64,000 bases of DNA from Hyphomicrobiaceae bacterium (GCA_020638065.1 JACKJG010000005.1:124001-188000), one strand, 5' to 3'; positions 8,767 through 17,438 are shown, counted from the stretch's first letter. The notes: generated by a model from the sequence alone, not told the origin. Made by a program: numbers and translations.

Positions 8767-9168
8767 CTAACCGGCGTTCGCGGCGCGCGCCGCTGCCAGT
8801 TCCTCAAGATCGGCCTTCTTCAGCTCAACGCTTTCGCCACAGCCGCAGGCGCTCACTTCGTTCGGGTTCTTGAATGTGAACCCCGAAGAGAGCTTGCTGG
8901 TTTCATAGTCCATCACACTGCCCAGCAGAAACAGCATGGCCTTGGGTTCGATATAGACGTCGACGCCGTGCTCGCGCACATGGTCGTCGCCCGCGATCGG
9001 CTCTTTCACGTAATCCATCGTGTAGGCCATGCCCGCGCAACCGGCATTCTTGACGCCGACACGCAAGCCAGTGACCGCGCCATCCGCGTTCTCAATGATA
9101 TCGCGAAGCCGCGCGGCGGCACCTTCCGTGACGGAAATCAGTTTCATAGCAGGTGCCATCATGCTCAT
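8767..9168 (-). CDS. sufA: Fe-S cluster assembly scaffold/carrier, HesB/IscA family (SufA)
   Basis: 133 aa from the ATG of MSMMAPAMKL; a GTG 12 bp upstream and an ATG at MKLISVTEG are alternatives. A-type carriers accept Fe-S clusters from SufBCD and pass them to apoproteins. The family features are present: AGCAGMAYTM with the first ligand Cys, and the C-terminal CGCG pair in SACGCGES. About 20 residues rich in Ala and Glu follow. It is the last gene of the suf operon, starting just inside or after the DUF59 gene, which suggests translational coupling. Confidence 0.93.
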   Translation of the reverse strand: MSMMAPAMKLISVTEGAAARLRDIIENADGAVTGLRVGVKNAGCAGMAYTMDYVKEPIAGDDHVREHGVDVYIEPKAMLFLLGSVMDYETSKLSSGFTFKNPNEVSACGCGESVELKKADLEELAAARAANAG

Positions 9169-9173
9169 GTCGC

Positions 9174-9602
9174 TCACCACCAGTTCAGCGCGACTTGCGC
9201 TTCATCACTCATGCGTTCCGGCGTCCAGGGCGGATCAAAGACCATATTGACCTTGACGTCCTGAATGCCTTCGACCGTTCTTGCCGCATTCTCGACCCAG
9301 ACCGGCAGTTCACCCGCCACGGGGCAGCCCGGCGCCGTCAGTGTCATGTCGATATCAAGGTTGCTGTCGTCATCAAGATCGACCCGGTAGATCAGGCCAA
9401 GCTCATAGATATCAACCGGAATTTCCGGATCATAGACCGTTTTGAGTGCGGAAATCAGGTCCTGGGTAATCCGCTCCACTTCATCTGCAGACCGCACGGA
9501 ATCGTCCGAAGCGGAAATGGAAATGCGCGCGCCAACCGCCGCTACTTCCGTTTCCGGCATCTCCTGCTCGTCGTTCTGAACCGAATCCGTCACCGTTCGC
9601 AC
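9174..9602 (-). CDS. sufT: SUF-associated DUF59/MIP18-family protein (SufT-like)
   Basis: 142 aa. The MIP18/DUF59 signature is clear: DPEIPVDIYELGLIY and TLTAPGCPVA, with the conserved Cys of APGCP that is needed in family members. The first 40 residues are acidic and poorly conserved. DUF59 proteins help Fe-S cluster assembly or delivery and are usually encoded in suf operons of this lineage. The start drawn is a GTG; a second GTG three codons on has a better-spaced GAGG, so the true start may be 9593. It begins one base after the sufS stop, consistent with coupling. Confidence 0.9.
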   Translation of the reverse strand: MRTVTDSVQNDEQEMPETEVAAVGARISISASDDSVRSADEVERITQDLISALKTVYDPEIPVDIYELGLIYRVDLDDDSNLDIDMTLTAPGCPVAGELPVWVENAARTVEGIQDVKVNMVFDPPWTPERMSDEAQVALNWW

Positions 9603-9603
9603 C

Positions 9604-10824
9604 TCATCCGAAAAACTGAATGGCTTTGCTCAGAGCATCCGTTAGCGCGTCGACATCGTCCCTGCCATTATACATGGCAAACGATGCCCTGCATGTGGAG
9701 CTTGCGTCAAACCGCTTCAAGAGCGGTTGCGCGCAATGTGTTCCAGCTCGTACAGCGACGCCATACCGGTCCAATATGGTCGAAATATCGTGCGCATGCA
9801 CCCCTTCGACAACGAACGTATGTATCGCGCCCTTGTCCGGGGCGTCCCCGATCAACCGGACCTTGTTGATCCGGCGAAGTTTATCAAGCGCATACTTGCC
9901 GACTTCCTGCTCGTGCGCCGCAATCTCGTCCCGCCCGATATCATTCATGTAGTCCAGCGCCGCGCCAAGCCCGATAGCCTGCACGATCGGCGGCGTCCCG
10001 GCTTCAAAACGGTGCGGGGCCTCGGCATAGGTTACGCCGTCTTCGCTGACGTCTGCGATCATTTCGCCGCCGCCCATGTAAGGACGCATCTGGTTCTGCA
10101 GTTCAGACGGCACATAGAGCGCACCGATGCCAGTTGGACCGTAAAGCTTGTGTCCGGTCACAACGTAGAAATCGGCACCAAGATCCTGCACATCGACCGG
10201 CATATGCACGGCGCCCTGACTGCCATCGACAACGACCTTGATCCCGCGCGCATGCGCAATCTCGATCACGTCTTTGACGGGTACCACGGTGCCGGTCACG
10301 TTCGACATATGCGTGATCGCAACCACTTTCGTGCGATCGCTCAGCGCTTCCTCGAACCGGTTGAGATCGAAGGAACCATCTTCGTTCACGTCCACCCATT
10401 TCAGCACCGCGCCCTGCCGCTCACGCAGGAAATGCCACGGCACGATATTGGAATGGTGCTCGAGAATGGAAAGGACGATCTCGTCCCCCTCGCCCACGAT
10501 CGGCGCGGCATAGCTCGAGGCGACGAGATTCAGCGCCTCGGTCGAAGAACGGGTGAAAATGATGTCGTCGGCGCTTTTTGCGTTCAGGAAGGCACGGACA
10601 GTTTCCCGCGCCACTTCGAACGCATCCGTCGCCCGCATTGAAAGCGTGTGCAACCCGCGATGCACGTTGGCATATTCATGCGCATAGGCATGCTGAATGC
10701 GCTCGAGCACCTGGCGCGGCTTCTGTGCCGAAGCCCCGCTATCGAGATAGACCAGACGCTTGCCGTTGATCGTCTCGTCGAGGATCGGAAAGTCGGATCG
10801 GACCTTTTGCAGATCAAAACCCAT
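9604..10824 (-). CDS. sufS: cysteine desulfurase SufS (group II)
   Basis: 406 aa, PLP-dependent, releasing sulfur from cysteine as an enzyme persulfide for SufBCD. The PLP lysine lies in TGHKLYGPTG and the catalytic Cys in RAGTHCAQP, the pattern of group II (SufS) rather than IscS enzymes. Other family blocks: DSGASAQKP, ANVHRGLH and EHHSNIVPW. The start is the ATG of MGFDLQKVRSDFP, which lies 2 nt after the sufD stop; an in-frame start 30 bp upstream would overlap sufD. No SufE gene is next to it, so the sulfur acceptor may be encoded elsewhere or be a SufU/SufE-type protein. Confidence 0.96.
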   Translation of the reverse strand: MGFDLQKVRSDFPILDETINGKRLVYLDSGASAQKPRQVLERIQHAYAHEYANVHRGLHTLSMRATDAFEVARETVRAFLNAKSADDIIFTRSSTEALNLVASSYAAPIVGEGDEIVLSILEHHSNIVPWHFLRERQGAVLKWVDVNEDGSFDLNRFEEALSDRTKVVAITHMSNVTGTVVPVKDVIEIAHARGIKVVVDGSQGAVHMPVDVQDLGADFYVVTGHKLYGPTGIGALYVPSELQNQMRPYMGGGEMIADVSEDGVTYAEAPHRFEAGTPPIVQAIGLGAALDYMNDIGRDEIAAHEQEVGKYALDKLRRINKVRLIGDAPDKGAIHTFVVEGVHAHDISTILDRYGVAVRAGTHCAQPLLKRFDASSTCRASFAMYNGRDDVDALTDALSKAIQFFG

Positions 10825-10826
10825 GA

Positions 10827-12044
10827 TCAGTCGGCGTCCCCGCGCACCAGCCATTCGTCGACCATGCCCGTCAGCGCTTCGTTGAGTTCCGCGTCTTCGA
10901 TGCGATCCAGAAGCTCCTGCACGAATGCGCGGGTCAGAATGGCCGCCGCTTCATCCTTCGGAATGCCACGGCTCATCAGATAAAAGAGCGAGTTCTCGTC
11001 AAGATCACCCACGGTCGCGCCATGGCCGCACTGCACATCGTCAGCATAGATTTCGAGCTCGGGTTTGGTGAAAATCTGCGCTTCATCCGAAAGCATCAGC
11101 CCCTGGCTCATCATGCGCGCATCGGTCTTTTGCGCATCCTGCGCCACCACAATCCGTCCCTGGAAAGCCGAGGTGCCGTCACCGCGCACAACCGCCTTGT
11201 AGAGCTCGGTGGATGTCGTGTCCGGCACCGCATGGGTCAGATCGAGTTTGATGTCGCAATGCTGCCCCGCATCGAGCAGGTTCATTCCGGAAAAGTCGGC
11301 ATGTGCGCCACCACCATCGAAACTGCCGAAAATACTCGTGCGCGACAGCCCCGCACCAAGGTTGATGCCGAGTGTCGTCAGCGCGACTTTTTCATCAATG
11401 GCGTATTCCATCGTATGGAAGTGCCGCGCCGCCATTTCCATCTCATCGATGATGATGTGCAGCAATCTGGCATCCTTGCCGAGCGCGATCCGGGTCCCAT
11501 GATTTCCCAGATGCGCTGCGTCCGAGCCCGAAAAGCTTTGAACGACCGTCGCCGTCGCACCATCCGCGACTTCGATCAGAACCGAGGTCGCGACGTGCCG
11601 GGCGTCGCCCGAAAGACGATAATCCAGATGCACCGCCGGATCGACCGAGCCTTCCAGCCGCACCTTGAGGTGCGAAGTCGCCAGGCCCCGGTTCATTGAA
11701 ACAAGCACATCGTCGCGCGCGCTCAGCGCGTTGCCACTTTCGTCACTGATGATGATGCCGTTTGGCGGTGTGCTCTCATGTGAAGCCGTCCCGTTGGCCA
11801 TCAGCACGCGATAGGCGCCCGGGATGCGCAGTTTCGGCGCAGTGACTGCGCCATCCGCCACGTTGGCCGTGGGAACGTCACGGAGCATCGTCTTGAGGTC
11901 AGTGTAGTGGTACGCCTCGAGCTTGCGATTGGGCAGGCCGGTCGCCCGCAGGGCCTCGGCGGCATCCTTGGCGCCAGCGCCTTCCAACTGGGCAATCAGC
12001 GCTTCCTCGGCGGGACCAAGGCGTATCGGCATGGCAATACTCAT
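10827..12044 (-). CDS. sufD: Fe-S cluster assembly protein SufD
   Basis: 405 aa, the SufD subunit of the SufB-SufC2-SufD scaffold. The N-terminal helical region contains RKLEAYHYTDL, and the C-terminal beta-helix core includes DDVQCGHGATVGDLDENSLFYL, where the conserved Cys and His (His360 in E. coli numbering) are kept. The end has the usual SRGIPKDEAAAILTRAF block. It is separated from sufC by 11 nt and from sufS by 2 nt. The ATG at MSIAMPIRLG is preferred; the second Met four residues on is an alternative. Confidence 0.95.
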   Translation of the reverse strand: MSIAMPIRLGPAEEALIAQLEGAGAKDAAEALRATGLPNRKLEAYHYTDLKTMLRDVPTANVADGAVTAPKLRIPGAYRVLMANGTASHESTPPNGIIISDESGNALSARDDVLVSMNRGLATSHLKVRLEGSVDPAVHLDYRLSGDARHVATSVLIEVADGATATVVQSFSGSDAAHLGNHGTRIALGKDARLLHIIIDEMEMAARHFHTMEYAIDEKVALTTLGINLGAGLSRTSIFGSFDGGGAHADFSGMNLLDAGQHCDIKLDLTHAVPDTTSTELYKAVVRGDGTSAFQGRIVVAQDAQKTDARMMSQGLMLSDEAQIFTKPELEIYADDVQCGHGATVGDLDENSLFYLMSRGIPKDEAAAILTRAFVQELLDRIEDAELNEALTGMVDEWLVRGDAD

Positions 12045-12055
12045 CTTCGGTCCCC

Positions 12056-12823
12056 TCAGGCCGCCTTGTCGTCAAAGGCCGCATAGCCCTTGCTTTCAAG
12101 TTCAAGCGCCAGGTCTTTGTCACCAGACTCAACAACCCGTCCGTCCGCGAAGACATGCACGCGGTCCGGCACGATATGATTGAGCAGCCGCTGATAATGG
12201 GTGATGACCAGCATCGACCGATCCGGTCCGCGCAGCGTGTTCACCCCTTCGGAAACGACCTTCAGCGCATCGATATCGAGGCCGGAATCAGTCTCGTCGA
12301 GGATGCACATTTTCGGCTTGAGCAACGCCATCTGCAAAATCTCGGCGCGTTTTTTCTCGCCGCCCGAGAACCCGACATTCAGGGCCCGTTTGAGCATGTC
12401 ATTGTCGATGCCGAGTTCCGAGGCCTCGCTGCGCACCGCTTTCATGAATTCCGGAGTGGCCAGTTCCTCTTCCCCACGGGCCTTGCGCTGCGCATTCATG
12501 GCTGCCTTGAGGAAAGTCATCGTCGCGACACCGGGAATCTCGATCGGATATTGAAAGGCCAGAAACAGCCCGGCCGCCGCACGTTCGTCGGCCTCCATCT
12601 CGAGAATGCTCTGCCCGTCGAGCAACACGTCACCCTCGGTGATCTCATAACCGTCGCGGCCCGATATCGCATAGGAAAGCGTGGACTTGCCCGAGCCGTT
12701 CCGGCCCATGATGGCATGCACCTCGCCGCGCGGCACCACAAGGTTCACGCCTTTGAGGATTTCGGTGCCCTCGTCTTCGATACGGACGTGCAGGTCCTTG
12801 ATTTCAAGCATGGGTGTGCTCAT
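12056..12823 (-). CDS. sufC: SUF system ATPase SufC
   Basis: 255 aa. The ABC-type ATPase energises the SufBCD scaffold. Walker A GRNGSGKST, signature FSGGEKKR (the SufC-specific form with GGEKK), and Walker B/D-loop CILDETDSGLDIDAL are all present. The start chosen is the ATG of MSTPMLEIKDL, overlapping the stop of the upstream cupin gene by 4 bp (ATGA), a strong sign of coupling; an in-frame start 30 bp upstream is less likely. It is unusual in being separated from sufB by two cupin genes. Confidence 0.96.
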   Translation of the reverse strand: MSTPMLEIKDLHVRIEDEGTEILKGVNLVVPRGEVHAIMGRNGSGKSTLSYAISGRDGYEITEGDVLLDGQSILEMEADERAAAGLFLAFQYPIEIPGVATMTFLKAAMNAQRKARGEEELATPEFMKAVRSEASELGIDNDMLKRALNVGFSGGEKKRAEILQMALLKPKMCILDETDSGLDIDALKVVSEGVNTLRGPDRSMLVITHYQRLLNHIVPDRVHVFADGRVVESGDKDLALELESKGYAAFDDKAA

Positions 12824-13338
12824 TCGTCTTCTCCAATGTCTTCGCCGTCCCAATAGTCGAGGCTGGTTTCCGTGCGTCCGACAAAGCGGATGCCGCTCTT
12901 GCCGGTAGCCCAGTCGAACCGGGACGAAACTGCAAATTTGTCACTGTCAGGATATTCGACCACGTCCGTCTCGCCCGAATTCGCGGAGAAACCGAGATAC
13001 TTGAGCGTGGACGCACCGGTGTTGGAAATTTGGTGGGCCGTTTCCCGTCCACCCGGCGGTGAAGCGATGACGTCTCCCGCCTTCACGGGATAGGTCTCTT
13101 CGCCGACGCGATAGCTGCCCTCGCCCTCGATGATGTAGAACATCTCGGCGGTCACGTGATGGTTGTGGAGCGGAAACGCGGTCTTGCCCGGCTCGACGAC
13201 GGTCAGCGAGGCGCCCATGGGCCGCGACCCGAGCATCTGAGTCATCGACCCGAACTGGCTCTGGAACTTCGATCCTTTCGCCTGCGCCCTGAGCGGCACG
13301 TCGGCGATGTTCCTGACCGGCTTCTTGAGATCACTCAT
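12820..13338 (-). CDS. cupin-domain protein 2 within the suf operon
   Basis: 172 aa, one cupin barrel. Cupin motif 1 has the metal-binding pattern HNHHVTAEMFYIIEGEG and motif 2 is GDVIASPPGGRETAHQISNTG with its His, so a metal site looks intact. The tail ends in DYWDGEDIGEDE. It is a diverged tandem paralogue of the preceding gene: they share V.NIADVPL-like starts, the same cupin core, KY.GFS after motif 2 and the same acidic YWDGEDIG end. The start is the ATG with GGAG 6 nt upstream; it overlaps the previous gene by 8 bp and its stop overlaps sufC by 4 bp. Substrate unknown. Its placement suggests a role tied to Fe-S assembly or its iron, sulfur or redox state (inference). Confidence 0.85.
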   Translation of the reverse strand: MSDLKKPVRNIADVPLRAQAKGSKFQSQFGSMTQMLGSRPMGASLTVVEPGKTAFPLHNHHVTAEMFYIIEGEGSYRVGEETYPVKAGDVIASPPGGRETAHQISNTGASTLKYLGFSANSGETDVVEYPDSDKFAVSSRFDWATGKSGIRFVGRTETSLDYWDGEDIGEDE

Positions 13339-13843
13339 CGTCATCTCCGATGTCTTCTCCGTCCCAATAGCCGCGCTCTGCAATGCCGGTGCGCACCTTG
13401 TAGGTGGAATCGCCATACCAGATGCCCTTGGGCCCAGCGGCCACGAGAAGCGTTCCGGTGTCGGTATATTCCACGACTTCGGCATTCGTGTTGTTCGAAA
13501 ACCCGATATATTTCAGGTCGTTGGCACCAGTATTGATGATCTGATGGGCGATCCCGCCCGCCGGCGCGCCAAGACAATCCCCGGGCTTGATCGGAAACGT
13601 TCCCTTGTCGGTGCGGTATTCACCAGCGCCCTCAAGAACGAAAAACATCTCGTCAGAGACATGATGCCGGTGCATCGGAAACGCGGTCTTGCCCGCCGGC
13701 ACGACATGCAGCATGGCCCCGAGCACATCAAGCCCCAGCGTCTGCCCGATCTCACCCGTCGCGCACGCGAACCGCGAACCCTTCGACGAATGATCGAGCG
13801 GCAGGTCGGCAACGTTCACCACGATTTTGGCATTCTCAGCCAT
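13331..13843 (-). CDS. cupin-domain protein 1 within the suf operon
   Basis: 170 aa, one cupin barrel resembling COG3837-type single-domain cupins. Motif 1 reads HRHHVSDEMFFVLEGAG and motif 2 GDCLGAPAGGIAHQIINTG, keeping the His/Glu metal ligands. The tail ends GYWDGEDIGDDDE. Its start shares one base with the sufB stop (TAATG), so it should be translationally coupled to sufB, and it is followed by the paralogous cupin. Between sufB and sufC one normally expects direct adjacency. Function unknown: it could be a small dioxygenase/isomerase-like enzyme or a metal-binding accessory protein. Confidence 0.85.
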   Translation of the reverse strand: MAENAKIVVNVADLPLDHSSKGSRFACATGEIGQTLGLDVLGAMLHVVPAGKTAFPMHRHHVSDEMFFVLEGAGEYRTDKGTFPIKPGDCLGAPAGGIAHQIINTGANDLKYIGFSNNTNAEVVEYTDTGTLLVAAGPKGIWYGDSTYKVRTGIAERGYWDGEDIGDDDE

Positions 13844-15312
13844 TACCCGACCGACCCCTCGAGCGAGATGGCAATCAGCTTCTGCGTCTCGACCATGAAT
13901 TCCATCGGCAGATGCTGCAGCACATCACGCACAAAGCCGTTGACGATCAGGGCAACCGCCTCTTCCTCGTTCAGCCCGCGCTGCTGGCAATAAAACATCT
14001 GGTCATCGGAAATCTTGCTGGTTGTCGCCTCGTGCTCGAATTGCGAGCTCGAATTGCGCGCCTCGATATATGGCACCGTATGCGCCCCGCACTTGTCGCC
14101 GATCAGAAGCGAGTCGCACTGCGTGAAGTTGCGCGCGTTCGTCGCCTTGCGGTGCGAACTGACGAGGCCGCGATAAACGTTTTCCGAATGCCCGGCAGCG
14201 ATGCCCTTGGAAATGATCCGGCTCGACGTGTTCTTGCCCAGATGCGTCATCTTGGTGCCGCTGTCGATCTGCTGGTAGCCATTCGAGACGGCAATCGAAT
14301 AGAACTCGCCCCGCGAATTGTCGCCGCGCAGGATGCAGCTTGGATATTTCCAGGTAATCGCCGAACCGGTCTCGACCTGCGTCCAGGAAATCTTGGAATT
14401 CTTGCCCCGGCAATCGCCGCGCTTGGTCACAAAATTGTAAACGCCACCCTTGCCGTTCTTGTCGCCCGGATACCAGTTCTGAACCGTCGAATACTTGATT
14501 TCGGCATCATCAAGCGCGATCAGTTCGACAACCGCCGCATGCAGCTGGTTTTCGTCGCGCGTCGGCGCCGTGCAGCCCTCGAGATAGCTCACATACGAGC
14601 CTTCATCGGCGATGATCAGCGTGCGCTCGAACTGGCCCGTCTTTTTCTCGTTGATGCGGAAATAGGTCGACAATTCCATCGGGCAGCGCACGCCCTTGGG
14701 AATGTAGACGAACGACCCATCCGTGAAGACAGCCGTATTGAGCGTCGCGTAGAAATTGTCGGTCACCGGCACAACCGAGCCGAGATATTTCTGCACCAGT
14801 TCGGGATGTTCGCGCACGGCTTCTGAAATCGAGCAGAAGATGATCCCGTGTTTGGCCAGTTCTTCGCGGAAGGTCGTGACCACCGACACGGAATCGAACA
14901 CCGCATCGACCGCGACCTTGGCACCTTCCACACCGGCCAGAACTTCTTGTTCCTTCAAGGGAATCCCAAGCTTGGCATAGGTCTCAAGCAGAGCCGGATC
15001 GACCTCGTCGAGGCTCTTGGGGCCGGACGTCTTTTTCGGGGCGGAATAGTAGTAGAGGTCCTGAAAGTCGATCTGCGGATATTCGACATGCGACCAGGTC
15101 GGCTCGATCATGGTCTGCCAGCGCTTGAAGGCTTCAAGCCGCCAGTCCAGCAGCCAGTCCGGCTCGTTCTTCTTGGCCGAAATGAACCGGATCACGTCCT
15201 CGTTGAGGCCCTTCGGGGCCTTTTCCGACTCGATCTCCGTCTCGAAGCCATACTTGTACTTGTCGACGTCGATGGCCTCGACCTGTTCGATGGTTTCCTT
15301 GACCGCTGGCAT
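13843..15312 (-). CDS. sufB: Fe-S cluster assembly scaffold protein SufB
   Basis: 489 aa, the SufB subunit on which clusters are built. Diagnostic blocks: VPVTDNFYATLNTAVFTDGSFVYIPK, shown here only in part (YATLNTAVFTDG, YIPKGVRCP), RDENQLHAAVVELIALDDAEI, and near the end NFTQCDSLLIGDKCGAHT with the Cys equivalent to E. coli Cys405, then FEHEATTSKI with the conserved His. The last residues, LPMEFMVETQKLIAISLEG, match the family end. It follows the group I desulfurase by 20 bp and is coupled to the first cupin. The start is the ATG of MPAVKETIEQ. Confidence 0.96.
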   Translation of the reverse strand: MPAVKETIEQVEAIDVDKYKYGFETEIESEKAPKGLNEDVIRFISAKKNEPDWLLDWRLEAFKRWQTMIEPTWSHVEYPQIDFQDLYYYSAPKKTSGPKSLDEVDPALLETYAKLGIPLKEQEVLAGVEGAKVAVDAVFDSVSVVTTFREELAKHGIIFCSISEAVREHPELVQKYLGSVVPVTDNFYATLNTAVFTDGSFVYIPKGVRCPMELSTYFRINEKKTGQFERTLIIADEGSYVSYLEGCTAPTRDENQLHAAVVELIALDDAEIKYSTVQNWYPGDKNGKGGVYNFVTKRGDCRGKNSKISWTQVETGSAITWKYPSCILRGDNSRGEFYSIAVSNGYQQIDSGTKMTHLGKNTSSRIISKGIAAGHSENVYRGLVSSHRKATNARNFTQCDSLLIGDKCGAHTVPYIEARNSSSQFEHEATTSKISDDQMFYCQQRGLNEEEAVALIVNGFVRDVLQHLPMEFMVETQKLIAISLEGSVG

Positions 15313-15332
15313 CTTTCTTCCTCAGCTAATCT

Positions 15333-16529
15333 TCAGGCTGTCGCCCGAATCCGGTTTGGAGCCTTGGCTCCCTTTAAATTCAGTATCTCTTCGAGCGCGC
15401 TGATCAGTCGGGCGATGTCCTCGTGCGTTGAATTCCAGCCGACGCTGACCCTGAGCGCACATTCGCTCAGATCGTGGGCAACATGCATCGCGTCAAGCAC
15501 ATGCGAGCGGCTGACTTTGCCGGACGAGCAGGCCGACCCGGATGACACCGAAATGCCTTTGAGGTCGAGCTGCATCAGGGATGTGGCATGCTGGTGGCCC
15601 GGCAACGCAAAATTGCTCACAAATCCGCTGCGTTTGGCCTGCGCGCCAAATATGACCGCGTCCGGGCAGATTTCCATCAGGCGCGCTTCGAACTCACTGA
15701 TCAATGCTGGCGCGTTTGCCGCCTCCAGCCGGACCGCGAAATGTTCGGTTGCTGCACCAAAACCGGCGATCAGGCTCAACGGCTCGGTACCGCCCCGTCT
15801 GCCGACTTCCTGCCCGCCGCCGGGAATGAGCCGTACGTCGTCGCAATGCGCTTTCATCAACAGCGCGCCAACGCCTTGCGGGCCGCCGATCTTGTGCGCC
15901 GAGACAGCCATCATGTCCGCCGCCGAAGCGGCGAAATCGAGTGGAAGTTTTCCAAAGGCCTGTACGGCGTCCACAAACAGAAAGTGCCGCGACGCGCCGA
16001 CCAACGCGCCGGTGCGCTGCATATCCTGAACGATCCCGGTTTCGCTATTGACGGCATGCACGGCCACCAGAAACGTCGGGCCCCTATCTTCCGCGGCAAC
16101 CAGCAATTCTGCGAGTGCCGCAACGTCGATACGGCCGTCTGCATCCAGCCCGATCACGCTGACCCGCAAACCACTCGCATCCGCTGCGCGCATGACCGCC
16201 TTGTGTTCGCCGGCGCTGATCACGACATCCGTGCAGCCAAGCGCCTTGGCGCCCGCACCGATTGCCTGTGTGATGGCCTCGCTCGCGGAACTCGTGAAAA
16301 CGACTTGCTTGGGCGTCGCACCCGCCATGGAGGCAACCTGACGCCGGGCCGCTTCAATCAACGCCCGCGCCGCCCTTCCGTGTCCATGAACCGAACTTGC
16401 ATTGCCGACAACATCCAGTGCCGAAACCACGGCCGCGCGCGCTTCGGGCAACAAGGGTGCCGAAGCGCAATGGTCGAGATATGTGCGGTCCACAAGGGTC
16501 AATTCGGATCCTGCAGCCCCGAAAACCAT
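15333..16529 (-). CDS. cysteine desulfurase, group I (IscS/NifS-like), first gene of the suf operon
   Basis: 398 aa. Fold type I PLP enzyme: YLDHCASAPL near the N-terminus, the PLP lysine in SAHKIGGPQG, and the flexible catalytic loop SGSACSSGK, typical of group I enzymes. Many Rhizobiales suf operons start with such a gene, often annotated as a cysteine desulfurase beside sufS, so this operon has two sulfur donors of different groups. DHCASAP replaces the commoner DHNATTP; the Asn-to-Cys change is notable. The start is uncertain: the ATG drawn lacks a good Shine-Dalgarno, and a GTG at codon 13 (VDRTYLDH) would give the usual N-terminus. It is preceded by the ICE-like operator. Confidence 0.9.
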   Translation of the reverse strand: MVFGAAGSELTLVDRTYLDHCASAPLLPEARAAVVSALDVVGNASSVHGHGRAARALIEAARRQVASMAGATPKQVVFTSSASEAITQAIGAGAKALGCTDVVISAGEHKAVMRAADASGLRVSVIGLDADGRIDVAALAELLVAAEDRGPTFLVAVHAVNSETGIVQDMQRTGALVGASRHFLFVDAVQAFGKLPLDFAASAADMMAVSAHKIGGPQGVGALLMKAHCDDVRLIPGGGQEVGRRGGTEPLSLIAGFGAATEHFAVRLEAANAPALISEFEARLMEICPDAVIFGAQAKRSGFVSNFALPGHQHATSLMQLDLKGISVSSGSACSSGKVSRSHVLDAMHVAHDLSECALRVSVGWNSTHEDIARLISALEEILNLKGAKAPNRIRATA

Positions 16530-16645
16530 GCGAATGCGTCAAAACGCATTTCTTTGCCGTCTTCAGAAGCAATCAATCCTTGAAAACGGGTGAGCGCCTC
16601 ATCTAAAAGGACCCGTCCCGCTGGCAAGGGGTTGTCAAAAACTAG

Positions 16646-16662
16646 TTTCGAATAATTCTAAA
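16646..16662. promoter_or_regulatory. candidate Irr (ICE) operator for the suf operon
   Basis: TTTCGAATAATTCTAAA is a 7+3+7 palindrome-like site differing at one position from the alphaproteobacterial iron-control element TTTAGAA-N3-TTCTAAA bound by Irr. Wider arms are also inverted copies (AAAACTAGTTT at 16638-16648, AAACTGGTTTT at 16660-16670). Read leftward, a TTGACA -35-like hexamer lies at 16633-16638, 7 bp downstream of the box and 117 bp from the first suf start. Irr control of suf is established in related bacteria; control here is inferred. The box also lies 114 bp upstream of the rightward hydrolase gene. Confidence 0.65.
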
Positions 16663-16775
16663 CTGGTTTTTCGCTGCCCTCACTTAATGAAAGCCGGACC
16701 CATCCGTCAAGCGCGGGTAGCCCCTCCGCACCCTCTTTCTTGACGCACCTGAAACGAGCCCGAGGTTTGTAACGA

Positions 16776-17438
16776 ATGCCCGAAGTCATCTTCAACGGTC
16801 CCGCCGGACGCATCGAAGGCCGCTACCAGCCGGGCAAGGAGCCAACTTCGCCGACAGCCATCGTGTTGCACCCGCATCCCGAATTCGGCGGCAACATGAA
16901 CAATCAGATCGTCTATCAGCTCTACTACATGTTCGTGGAACGCGGGTTTGCGACCCTCAGGTTCAATTCGCGTGGGGTCGGCCGGTCACAGGGCTTGTTC
17001 GATCACGGCCTTGGCGAATTGTCCGATGCCGCATCCGCACTCGACTGGCTGCAGTCGCTCAATCCCGAATCCAAGGGTGGCTGGATCGCTGGGTTTTCCT
17101 TTGGCGCCTGGATCGGCATGCAATTGCTGATGCGCCGTCCTGAGGTTGAAGGTTTCATTTCCATCGCCCCCCAGGAAAATCTCTACGATTTCTCATTCCT
17201 GGCGCCCTGCCCCTCTTCCGGCCTGATCATACACGGCGCCGAAGACCGCGTGGCGCCACCCGATGCCGTGCAGCGGCTTGTCGACAAGCTCCAGCAGCAA
17301 AAGGGCATCACCATCGAGCAGCAGACCATCGAAGGTGCCAATCATTTCTTCAAGGACCATATCGATGAATTGATCGAGCGCTGCGCTGGTTATCTCGACC
17401 GCCGCCGCGCCGACATCCTCGCCGGAGGCGGCCGTTAG
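16776..17438 (+). CDS. alpha/beta-hydrolase superfamily protein (COG2945-like)
   Basis: 220 aa. Features of this hydrolase group: VLHPHPEFGGNMNN with the oxyanion/entry His-Pro-His-Pro motif, FNSRGVGRSQG, the nucleophile elbow GFSFGAW (Ser), an acid in HGAEDRVAPP (Asp) and the catalytic His in GANHFF. No signal peptide, so cytosolic. Substrate unknown; members are often called dienelactone-hydrolase-like or esterase. It is divergent from the suf operon, sharing a 246-bp intergenic region with the ICE box, and lies 85 bp ahead of tyrS. Confidence 0.9.
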   Translation: MPEVIFNGPAGRIEGRYQPGKEPTSPTAIVLHPHPEFGGNMNNQIVYQLYYMFVERGFATLRFNSRGVGRSQGLFDHGLGELSDAASALDWLQSLNPESKGGWIAGFSFGAWIGMQLLMRRPEVEGFISIAPQENLYDFSFLAPCPSSGLIIHGAEDRVAPPDAVQRLVDKLQQQKGITIEQQTIEGANHFFKDHIDELIERCAGYLDRRRADILAGGGR

